This document shows positions 1 through 7,259 of a stretch of DNA of 64,000 bases, piece after piece (within the stretch, counting starts at the first letter, position 1; each line of letters opens with the position of its first letter). The DNA is from a bacterium. GTDB taxonomy: Bacteria; Bacillota; Bacilli; Lactobacillales; Streptococcaceae. A model generated the notes under the pieces. The model was not told the origin of the DNA. It saw only the letters and a list, made by a program, of their open reading frames with translations, and searched no databases. A program made the translations under genes and the position numbers. The stretch is from contig CAJNCF010000004.1 in the NCBI GenBank assembly GCA_905221195.1, forward strand, positions 1 to 64,000. Direction: 5' to 3'.

Positions 1-30
1 CTGAACTTTATCATCATAAGTTAATTTCAT
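1..30 (-). CDS. IS3-family transposase OrfA, first 10 codons only
   Basis: Partial gene running off the left edge. Only MKLTYDDKVQ is visible, which fits the start of the helix-turn-helix OrfA protein of streptococcal IS3-family elements. The identification rests on these ten residues plus the adjacent IS terminus, so the family is likely but the exact element is not established. Confidence 0.65.
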   Translation of the reverse strand, partial: MKLTYDDKVQ

Positions 31-35
31 AATAA

Positions 36-82
36 AAACACCCCAAAAGTTAGATTTTTTCTGTCTAACTTTTGGGGTGCAG
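36..82 (-). terminator. IS-internal hairpin, likely terminator for plsY
   Basis: A 16-bp perfect stem (CACCCCAAAAGTTAGA at 39-54, its complement at 64-79) with a 9-nt loop. On the minus strand it is followed by GTTTTTATT, the form of an intrinsic terminator for leftward plsY transcription. Confidence 0.65.
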
Positions 83-100
83 TTCATTTAAACTGGCGTT

Positions 101-742
101 TTATTTTTTAGGATGTTGATGGGTCAAGTTTAATCCCCAAGGAACTAAATTTTCAGTTTTATTTTTAATGCGTGTGATATTATCCTTATGCCGAATGATA
201 ATCAAACTAGCAAGTGCTAGGATAATAGCGATGAAGAGAGGGTCATAGTTGCTCAGGATAAAACCAAAAAGTGGAAAGAGTAGAACTCCGATGACAGCTG
301 CGATAGATGCTGTGACACTGGAAAGTGAAATCATACTGCCTAGATAGAGGGTTCCAAAGAAGACAACCGCAAGGTAGAGACAGAAGACAGGAGCAAATCC
401 GAAAATCACACCTGCACTGGTTGCGACAGCCTTACCACCCTTAAATCCTGCAAAGATAGGAAAGGTATGGCCAATGACAGCTAAAAGTCCAAAGATGAGA
501 GGCGAAACGCCTTGCAGATGAAACATAATCGGAAGAAGCGTTGCTAGGGTTCCTTTAAAAAAGTCAATCACAAAGGTTGACATACCAGCTTTCTTGCCTA
601 AAATGCGAAAGGTGTTGGTTGTTCCAGTATTTCCAGAACCATGCTCGCGAAGATTGATTTGAAAGAATACTTGTCCAATCCAGAGACCAGACGGAATCGA
701 ACCCAGCAGATAAGCTAGGATTAATAAAACTATTGTAATCAT
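101..742 (-). CDS. plsY: Glycerol-3-phosphate acyltransferase PlsY
   Basis: Membrane enzyme that transfers the acyl group from acyl-phosphate (made by PlsX) to glycerol-3-phosphate, the first committed step of phospholipid synthesis. The 213-residue protein is strongly hydrophobic with several membrane segments. It carries the PlsY signatures: GSGNTGTTN near residues 36-44 (acyl-phosphate loop) and [18 protein letters not shown] around residues 91-108. Length is normal. The gene is divergent from parE across a 135-bp spacer, and an IS end lies just past its stop codon. The next-to-last Gly of the usual GGKGVAT motif is Ala here, which I believe is common in streptococci. Confidence 0.96.
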   Translation of the reverse strand: MITIVLLILAYLLGSIPSGLWIGQVFFQINLREHGSGNTGTTNTFRILGKKAGMSTFVIDFFKGTLATLLPIMFHLQGVSPLIFGLLAVIGHTFPIFAGFKGGKAVATSAGVIFGFAPVFCLYLAVVFFGTLYLGSMISLSSVTASIAAVIGVLLFPLFGFILSNYDPLFIAIILALASLIIIRHKDNITRIKNKTENLVPWGLNLTHQHPKK

Positions 743-819
743 ATTTCTATTATATCATGAAAAGGAGAAGAAAGGCAGAGAATCTCTTCTGAAATTGTCA
801 CAGCGGAGAAAGAAAAATT

Positions 820-848
820 TTGCAAAATCCTTGGAAAACCTGTAGAAT
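820..848 (+). promoter_or_regulatory. parE promoter
   Basis: -35 TTGCAA (820-825), 17-bp spacer, -10 TAGAAT (843-848). An AGGAGG Shine-Dalgarno at 866-871 sits 6 nt before the GTG start of parE. Confidence 0.75.
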
Positions 849-877
849 AGTAAAGATGAACGAATAGGAGGTTCCTT

Positions 878-2821
878 GTGTCAAAAAAGGAAATCAATAT
901 TAACAATTATAATGATGATGCCATTCAGGTGTTAGAAGGGTTGGATGCCGTCCGTAAACGTCCAGGGATGTATATTGGATCGACTGATGGGGCAGGTCTC
1001 CATCACCTCGTCTGGGAAATTGTCGACAATGCTGTCGATGAGGCCTTGTCTGGATTTGGTGACCGTATTGATGTCACCATTAATAAAGACGGGAGTTTGA
1101 CTGTGCAAGACCATGGTCGTGGGATGCCGACGGGTATGCACGCTATGGGGATTCCAACAGTTGAGGTTATCTTTACCATTCTTCACGCTGGAGGGAAATT
1201 CGGTCAGGGGGGCTACAAGACATCTGGTGGTCTCCACGGGGTTGGTTCTTCCGTTGTTAACGCTCTTTCTAGTTGGCTGGAGGTTGAAATCACCCGTGAT
1301 GGTGCAATCTACAAGCAACGTTTTGAAAATGGTGGAAAACCTGTCACAACCTTGAAGAAAATCGGTACAGCACCCAAGTCTAAAACAGGTACTAAAGTTA
1401 CGTTTATGCCTGATGCAACCATCTTTTCTACGACAGACTTCAAGTATAATACCATTTCAGAGCGTCTTAATGAGTCAGCCTTTCTCTTGAAAAATGTGAC
1501 CTTGTCTTTGACGGACAAGCGAACAGATGAAGCGATTGAGTTTCATTATGAGAACGGGGTGCAGGACTTTGTTTCTTATCTAAACGAAGACAAGGAAACC
1601 TTGACCCCAGTCCTGTACTTTGAGGGGGAAGATAATGGTTTCCAAGTGGAAGTTGCTCTCCAATACAATGATGGATTTTCAGATAACATTCTGTCCTTTG
1701 TCAATAACGTTCGCACCAAGGATGGTGGAACGCATGAGACAGGACTCAAGTCTGCCATTACCAAGGTTATGAACGACTACGCGCGTAAGACAGGTCTTCT
1801 CAAGGAAAAAGATAAAAACCTTGAAGGTTCAGACTATCGTGAGGGACTAGCAGCCGTTCTTTCTATCTTGGTTCCAGAAGAACACCTCCAGTTTGAAGGA
1901 CAGACCAAGGACAAGCTAGGAAGTCCCCTAGCTCGTCCAGTTGTGGATGGAATTGTGGCTGATAAGTTGACTTTCTTCCTTATGGAAAATGGTGAACTGG
2001 CTTCTAACCTCATACGCAAGGCTATTAAGGCCCGTGATGCTCGTGAGGCGGCCCGTAAGGCGCGTGATGAGAGTCGAAATGGTAAGAAAAACAAGAAGGA
2101 TAAGGGCTTGTTGTCTGGGAAATTAACGCCAGCCCAATCTAAAAATCCCGCTAAGAATGAACTCTACCTAGTCGAGGGTGATTCTGCCGGCGGATCTGCC
2201 AAACAAGGTCGTGACCGTAAGTTTCAGGCTATCCTGCCACTTCGTGGTAAGGTTATCAATACAGCCAAGGCCAAGATGGCGGATATCCTCAAAAATGAAG
2301 AAATCAATACCATGATTTATACCATTGGTGCGGGTGTTGGAGCAGACTTCTCCATTGAAGATGCCAACTATGACAAGATCATTATTATGACCGATGCGGA
2401 TACTGACGGTGCTCATATCCAGACCTTGCTCTTGACATTTTTCTACCGCTACATGCGTCCGCTTGTTGAGGCGGGACATGTGTATATCGCCCTTCCGCCT
2501 CTTTACAAGATGTCCAAAGGTAAAGGCAAGAAAGAAGAAGTGGCCTATGCTTGGACAGATGGCGAGTTAGAAGAACTCCGCAAGCGTTTTGGCAAAGGTG
2601 CGACCCTCCAACGCTATAAAGGTCTTGGTGAGATGAATGCGGACCAGCTCTGGGAAACAACCATGAACCCAGAAACACGTACTCTTATCCGTGTAACGAT
2701 CGAAGATTTAGCACGTGCCGAACGTCGTGTCAATGTCCTCATGGGAGATAAGGTCGAACCACGTCGCAAGTGGATTGAAGATAATGTCAAGTTTACGCTG
2801 GAAGAAGCGACAGTGTTTTAA
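878..2821 (+). CDS. parE: DNA topoisomerase IV subunit B (ParE)
   Basis: ATPase subunit of topoisomerase IV, which decatenates daughter chromosomes with ParC. GTG start with a strong AGGAGG 6 nt upstream. The 647 residues show the GHKL ATPase (DNAVDEAL near 50-57, GGLHGVG at 117-123), the transducer domain, and the Toprim domain with EGDSAGG (433-439) and DADTDG (506-511). At the pneumococcal fluoroquinolone-resistance positions Asp435 and Ile460 the residues are wild type. No terminator separates it from the next gene 27 bp downstream, so the two may be co-transcribed. Confidence 0.98.
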   Translation: MSKKEININNYNDDAIQVLEGLDAVRKRPGMYIGSTDGAGLHHLVWEIVDNAVDEALSGFGDRIDVTINKDGSLTVQDHGRGMPTGMHAMGIPTVEVIFTILHAGGKFGQGGYKTSGGLHGVGSSVVNALSSWLEVEITRDGAIYKQRFENGGKPVTTLKKIGTAPKSKTGTKVTFMPDATIFSTTDFKYNTISERLNESAFLLKNVTLSLTDKRTDEAIEFHYENGVQDFVSYLNEDKETLTPVLYFEGEDNGFQVEVALQYNDGFSDNILSFVNNVRTKDGGTHETGLKSAITKVMNDYARKTGLLKEKDKNLEGSDYREGLAAVLSILVPEEHLQFEGQTKDKLGSPLARPVVDGIVADKLTFFLMENGELASNLIRKAIKARDAREAARKARDESRNGKKNKKDKGLLSGKLTPAQSKNPAKNELYLVEGDSAGGSAKQGRDRKFQAILPLRGKVINTAKAKMADILKNEEINTMIYTIGAGVGADFSIEDANYDKIIIMTDADTDGAHIQTLLLTFFYRYMRPLVEAGHVYIALPPLYKMSKGKGKKEEVAYAWTDGELEELRKRFGKGATLQRYKGLGEMNADQLWETTMNPETRTLIRVTIEDLARAERRVNVLMGDKVEPRRKWIEDNVKFTLEEATVF

Positions 2822-2848
2822 ATCTGTCTTTAACGAATGGGTATTAAC

Positions 2849-3682
2849 ATGAGAACTGAAACAGAAATGCTCGATGTGATTTTACAAACAGGCAAAACTT
2901 TACAAGTCAAAGCTGTCGCCATGTCTGGTTCACGGACTTGCCCAAATGTCCCAAAAGATGAATTTCAAGACTACGACGTGGTCTATATTGTGGATGATTT
3001 GGATAATCTGACGAGTGACCTTTCTTGGTTGGCCTATTTCGGGAAACGCATTATCGAGCAAGAAGTTAGTCTTGGTAATCGTCGTCTCTATCTCATGCTC
3101 TTTGAAGATGGTAACCGCATTGATTTGACTCTTTGCCCTAAAGAATACATTCAAGAGTGGGTGGACAGTGAAGCAGGATTCACTGTTTTAGAAGATCCAG
3201 AAAATTTATTTGAACCTTATTTCCCAAATCCAGAGCGTTACTGGATAACCCCAGCTACTGAAACGGATTTTGAAAAAGCCTGCAATGAATTTTGGTGGGT
3301 GTCAGCCTACGTGGTCAAAGGAATTTGTCGCCATCAAGTCATCTATGCGACGGACCATCTCTATGGTATTTGTCAGCAAGAGTTGTTAAAAGTCTTAGCT
3401 TGGCAGGTAGCAAGGGATAAGGGAATAGTAGACGTCGGCAAGAATTATAAGTATCTTTTTAACTATTTACCCACTGAGAAAGAAAAGGAATTCTCAGATT
3501 TGCTTGATTTTTCAAGTATAGAAAAACTCACCCAATCTTTGTACGCTACAATGAAACTTTTCCACCAAGAAGCTCAGTCCCTTGCTCAAAAAATGGGATA
3601 TGACTATGATAGAGAAGTAGCTGAGAAGATGATTGAGTATGCTGAGGAGAGACTCGAAACAAATGAAACATTTACAAAATAA
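2849..3682 (+). CDS. ANT(6)-like aminoglycoside 6-adenylyltransferase
   Basis: Nucleotidyltransferase of the ANT(6)/AadE family, members of which adenylylate streptomycin. About 277 residues from the MRTETEM start; an in-frame ATG at 2837 gives a 281-residue alternative, and neither has a strong Shine-Dalgarno. Visible features are the nucleotidyltransferase core GSR, then FQDYDVV, then LMLFEDGNRIDLTL, keeping the metal-binding aspartates of the family. It lies between parE and the CPBP gene, whose start overlaps its end by 20 bp. Chromosomal homologues occur in viridans streptococci; whether this copy confers streptomycin resistance cannot be told from sequence alone. Plasmid-borne aadE is more distant in sequence. 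Confidence 0.87.
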   Translation: MRTETEMLDVILQTGKTLQVKAVAMSGSRTCPNVPKDEFQDYDVVYIVDDLDNLTSDLSWLAYFGKRIIEQEVSLGNRRLYLMLFEDGNRIDLTLCPKEYIQEWVDSEAGFTVLEDPENLFEPYFPNPERYWITPATETDFEKACNEFWWVSAYVVKGICRHQVIYATDHLYGICQQELLKVLAWQVARDKGIVDVGKNYKYLFNYLPTEKEKEFSDLLDFSSIEKLTQSLYATMKLFHQEAQSLAQKMGYDYDREVAEKMIEYAEERLETNETFTK

Positions 3683-4397
3683 TAAGATAACAAAATTTTT
3701 ACTGATTAGTTTTCTCATTTCTTGGGGATTTGGTTGGGGATTGCTTGCTTTTCTGACGCAAATGAGCCTCTTAAGTCTAACAAGTCCACTAGGAGTTTTT
3801 CTCCATTTACTAGGAGGTTTCGGTCCAACCATTGCAGCCATTTCTTGTTTGCCTCAAAAATCTATTAAAAGCATAGTCTCTTTTATCTTAGGAGACTCAA
3901 AGAAACATATTTTGTTATTTCTTTTACTAATTTTCGTGCAGACAGGTGTCATTGCTTTCTCATCTAAGGAGCTTAATACGGCTTTTCCACTAAGAAATTT
4001 GTTTGTTGTTTTTTTGAGTGCAGTCTGTGTTTATGGTGGCGAAGAAGAATTGGGATGGCGAGGCATCTTGCAACCAATTTTGGAAACTAGATTCTCCTTT
4101 TGGATTTCCGGTTTGATAACAGGTTGTATTTGGGCAATATGGCATGTACCTTTATGGTTTGTGATTGGAAGTTCCCAAAGTGGGATGTCTTTTATATTAT
4201 TCAGTCTATTTGCAATTTATCTCAGTATTCTTCTAGCAGCTGTTTTCAAAAAGACCAAGTCGGTACTTTTTTGCGCCATTTTTCACGGCCTAATTAATAC
4301 CCTACTTAGCTTATTTGTTATTAAAATTAATCTTTTGTTCATTCTAGGATTAGTAGGATTGCTCTTCTTTTCTCACTACCTACAAAGAAACAGTTAA
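3663..4397 (+). CDS. CPBP-family intramembrane metalloprotease
   Basis: Membrane protein of the CPBP (CAAX protease / bacteriocin-processing, Abi) family. The chosen start (MKHLQNNK) overlaps the end of the ANT(6)-like gene by 20 bp; a start 30 bp upstream is possible. The 244-residue protein is almost entirely hydrophobic and carries the family motifs EEELGWRG (EExxxR), a second motif with IWAIWHVP, and a third with FHGLINT. In streptococci such proteins are linked to bacteriocin self-immunity or prenyl-protein processing, but no bacteriocin gene is visible nearby, so the substrate is unknown. The ANT(6)/CPBP pair forms an accessory insert between the two topoisomerase IV genes. Confidence 0.85.
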   Translation: MKHLQNNKITKFLLISFLISWGFGWGLLAFLTQMSLLSLTSPLGVFLHLLGGFGPTIAAISCLPQKSIKSIVSFILGDSKKHILLFLLLIFVQTGVIAFSSKELNTAFPLRNLFVVFLSAVCVYGGEEELGWRGILQPILETRFSFWISGLITGCIWAIWHVPLWFVIGSSQSGMSFILFSLFAIYLSILLAAVFKKTKSVLFCAIFHGLINTLLSLFVIKINLLFILGLVGLLFFSHYLQRNS

Positions 4398-4449
4398 ATT
4401 TATAAAATATAGATTTACTTTACAATAAAACATTAAAAAGAGAATTATT

Positions 4450-6933
4450 ATGTCTAACATTCAAAACATGTCCCTTGAGGACATCATGGGAGAGCGCTTT
4501 GGTCGCTACTCCAAATACATTATTCAAGATCGGGCTTTGCCAGATATTCGTGATGGCTTGAAGCCGGTTCAGCGCCGTATTCTTTATTCGATGAATAAGG
4601 ATGGCAACACCTTTGACAAGAGCTATCGTAAGTCGGCCAAGTCTGTCGGGAACATCATGGGGAATTTCCACCCACACGGAGACAGCTCCATCTATGATGC
4701 CATGGTTCGTATGTCTCAGGACTGGAAAAATCGTGAGATTTTGGTCGAAATGCACGGTAACAATGGTTCTATGGACGGGGATCCACCTGCGGCGATGCGT
4801 TATACTGAGGCGCGTTTGTCTGAGATTGCAGGCTACCTTCTTCAGGATATCGAGAAAAAGACAGTGCCTTTTGCATGGAACTTTGACGATACCGAAAAAG
4901 AACCAACTGTCCTGCCAGCAGCATTTCCCAACCTTTTAGTCAATGGTTCGACTGGGATTTCGGCTGGTTATGCCACGGATATTCCACCGCATAATTTGGC
5001 TGAAGTTATTGATGCTGCGGTTTACATGATTGACCACCCGACAGCCAAGGTTGACAAACTCATGGAATTCTTGCCTGGGCCAGATTTTCCGACAGGAGGA
5101 ATTATTCAGGGCCGTGATGAAATCAAGAAGGCCTATGAAACTGGGAAAGGGCGCGTGGTCGTTCGTTCTAAGACTGAGATTGAAAAGCTAAAAGGTGGTA
5201 AGGAACAAATCGTTATCACTGAGATTCCTTATGAAATCAACAAAGCCAATCTGGTCAAGAAAATCGATGATGTTCGTGTCAATAACAAGGTGGCAGGTAT
5301 TGCTGAGGTTCGTGATGAGTCTGACCGTGATGGTCTTCGTATTGCTATTGAGCTCAAAAAAGACGCTAATACGGAGCTTGTTCTCAATTATCTATTCAAA
5401 TATACTGACCTACAAATCAATTACAACTTTAACATGGTGGCGATTGACAATTTCACACCCCGTCAGGTTGGGATTGTCCCAATCTTGTCTAGCTATATCG
5501 CCCACCGTCGTGAAGTGATTTTGGCACGTTCCCGTTTTGACAAGGAAAAGGCTGAAAAACGTCTCCATATCGTCGAAGGTTTGATTCGGGTTATTTCAAT
5601 TCTGGATGAAGTCATTGCTCTTATCCGCGCTTCTGAGAATAAGGCTGACGCTAAGGAAAATCTTAAGGTCAGCTATGACTTTACAGAAGATCAGGCTGAG
5701 GCCATTGTTACCTTGCAACTTTACCGCTTGACCAATACAGACGTGGTTGTCTTGCAGGAAGAAGAAGCAGAACTTCGTGAAAAGATTGCCATGCTTGCGG
5801 CTATCATTGGTGATGAACGGACTATGTACAATCTTATGAAGAAAGAACTTCGTGAGGTCAAGAAGAAATTTGCGACACCACGTTTGAGTACTTTGGAAGA
5901 TACTGCGAAAGCAATTGAGATTGATACTGCTAGTCTGATCGCCGAGGAAGATACCTACGTCAGCGTGACCAAGGCAGGTTACATCAAGCGTACCAGTCCA
6001 CGTTCCTTTGCGGCTTCAACGCTGGAAGAAATTGGCAAACGTGATGACGATCGTTTGATCTTTGTTCAATCTGCTAAGACAACCCAGCACCTCTTGATGT
6101 TCACAAGTCTTGGAAATGTCATCTATCGACCAATTCATGAATTGGCAGATATTCGCTGGAAGGACATCGGAGAGCATCTGAGCCAGACCATTACAAACTT
6201 TGAAACCAACGAAGAAATCCTTTATGTGGAAGTCGTGGATCAGTTTGATGATGCCACAACCTACTTTACTGCAACTCGTCTCGGTCAAATTAAACGTGTA
6301 GAACGAAAAGAATTCACCCCATGGCGAACCTATAGGTCTAAGTCTGTTAAGTATGCTAAGCTCAAAGACGAGACAGATCAGATTGTAGCAGTGGCTCCAA
6401 TCAAACTGGATGATGTTCTATTGATTAGTCAAAACGGTTATGCCCTTCATTTCAATATCGAAGAGGTTCCTGTTGTCGGTGCCAAGGCTGCAGGTGTCAA
6501 AGCTATAAACCTGAAAGCAGATGATGCGCTCCAATCTGCCTTTATTTGTAATACCTCATCCTTCTACCTCTTGACTCAGCGTGGTAGCTTGAAACGTGTT
6601 TCTATTGAGGAAATTCCAGAAACCAGCCGTGCCAAACGAGGACTACAAGTCTTGCGTGAGTTAAAAAACAAACCGCATCGTGTCTTCTTGGCAGGTGCAG
6701 TTGCAGAGCAAGGCTTCGTTGGTGATCTTTTTAGTACAGAAGTGGACGGGAATGACCAAACTCTGCTTGTCCAATCTAACAAAGGAACGATCTATGAAAG
6801 CCGATTGCAAGACTTGAATTTGTCAGAACGAACTAGCAATGGAAGCTTCATCTCTGACACGATTTCAGATGAAGAAGTTTTTGACGCGTATCTTCAGGAA
6901 GCTTATACAGAATTTGAATCTAAGAGAAGATAA
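4450..6933 (+). CDS. parC: DNA topoisomerase IV subunit A (ParC)
   Basis: DNA-cleaving subunit of topoisomerase IV. The 827-residue protein has the winged-helix breakage-reunion domain with the catalytic Tyr118 (AMRYTE) and a C-terminal beta-pinwheel. The quinolone-resistance region reads HPHGDSSIYDAMV: Ser79 and Asp83 are wild type, as is Lys137, so ParC-mediated fluoroquinolone resistance is not predicted. The Shine-Dalgarno is modest (AAGAGA). Its usual neighbour ilvE is displaced by the toxin gene downstream. Confidence 0.98.
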   Translation: MSNIQNMSLEDIMGERFGRYSKYIIQDRALPDIRDGLKPVQRRILYSMNKDGNTFDKSYRKSAKSVGNIMGNFHPHGDSSIYDAMVRMSQDWKNREILVEMHGNNGSMDGDPPAAMRYTEARLSEIAGYLLQDIEKKTVPFAWNFDDTEKEPTVLPAAFPNLLVNGSTGISAGYATDIPPHNLAEVIDAAVYMIDHPTAKVDKLMEFLPGPDFPTGGIIQGRDEIKKAYETGKGRVVVRSKTEIEKLKGGKEQIVITEIPYEINKANLVKKIDDVRVNNKVAGIAEVRDESDRDGLRIAIELKKDANTELVLNYLFKYTDLQINYNFNMVAIDNFTPRQVGIVPILSSYIAHRREVILARSRFDKEKAEKRLHIVEGLIRVISILDEVIALIRASENKADAKENLKVSYDFTEDQAEAIVTLQLYRLTNTDVVVLQEEEAELREKIAMLAAIIGDERTMYNLMKKELREVKKKFATPRLSTLEDTAKAIEIDTASLIAEEDTYVSVTKAGYIKRTSPRSFAASTLEEIGKRDDDRLIFVQSAKTTQHLLMFTSLGNVIYRPIHELADIRWKDIGEHLSQTITNFETNEEILYVEVVDQFDDATTYFTATRLGQIKRVERKEFTPWRTYRSKSVKYAKLKDETDQIVAVAPIKLDDVLLISQNGYALHFNIEEVPVVGAKAAGVKAINLKADDALQSAFICNTSSFYLLTQRGSLKRVSIEEIPETSRAKRGLQVLRELKNKPHRVFLAGAVAEQGFVGDLFSTEVDGNDQTLLVQSNKGTIYESRLQDLNLSERTSNGSFISDTISDEEVFDAYLQEAYTEFESKRR

Positions 6934-7007
6934 AAAAACAATGAAAAGCTTTTCATTGAAAAATTTCTTAAGTTATAGATTTAAGAGCTGAATTTGATTA
7001 TATATAC

Positions 7008-7066
7008 AAAAACGAACAGTGCTGATTCCCAACTGATAGGGACTTAGGGCTGGTCGTTTTCTTACT
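7008..7066 (+). terminator. Probable terminator between parC and the toxin gene
   Basis: An outer stem pairs AAAACGA near 7009-7015 with TCGTTTT at 7054-7060, enclosing smaller stems (TCCC/GGGA), and a T-rich tract follows. A shorter perfect palindrome (AATGAAAAGCTTTTCATT, about 6939-6956) lies just after parC but lacks a T-run. Confidence 0.6.
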
Positions 7067-7158
7067 TTTATCGGTATAGACCACTTTAAGATTTAAACGT
7101 AACGTTATTAATATATTGACATCTATACAAGCTTAGCTAATAAAAATAATAATTTTTT
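7067..7158 (+). other. AT-rich region upstream of the toxin promoter with small palindromes
   Basis: This is the rest of the 326-bp gap between parC and the toxin gene (6934-7259). It holds an 11-bp palindrome AACGTAACGTT (7096-7106) and an isolated TTGACA (7116-7121) without a clear -10 partner. Such a palindrome could be an operator for a transcription factor, but I cannot name one. No gene is visible. Confidence 0.45.
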
Positions 7159-7197
7159 AAGAAAACGATTGCATCTAAAATATTTTTATGTTATACT
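7159..7197 (+). promoter_or_regulatory. Toxin promoter with overlapping cre-like (CcpA) site
   Basis: -35 TTGCAT (7169-7174), 17-bp spacer, extended -10 TGTTATACT (7189-7197). The segment AAGAAAACGATTGCA (7159-7173) matches the cre consensus WTGNAANCGNWNNCA at 14 of 15 positions and covers most of the -35, so CcpA binding should repress transcription when preferred sugars are present. The cre call is by consensus only. Confidence 0.65.
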
Positions 7198-7259
7198 CTT
7201 ATTGTTTCAAGAAAGCGCATTCAAGAAATAATTCGTTCAAATATATATAGGAGTTTTGT

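Larger units (their letters stand above)
1..87 (-). mobile_element. IS3-family insertion sequence, terminal fragment at window edge
   Basis: Read on the minus strand, the segment starts with an IS end (TGAACTGCACCCCAAAAG), followed by a 16-bp perfect inverted repeat (39-54 with 64-79) and then an ATG (28-30) opening a reading frame that begins MKLTYDDKVQ. I recognise this as the OrfA N-terminus of streptococcal IS3-family (IS150-type) transposases. The rest of the element lies left of the window, so intactness cannot be judged. The IS end sits about 14 bp beyond the plsY stop codon. The hairpin followed by GTTTTTATT on the minus strand can also act as a terminator for plsY, shielding the transposase from read-through. 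Confidence 0.8.

Noticed and set aside
878..6933. Fluoroquinolone-resistance substitutions in ParE/ParC
   Set aside because: ParE Asp435/Ile460 and ParC Ser79/Asp83/Lys137 are wild type.
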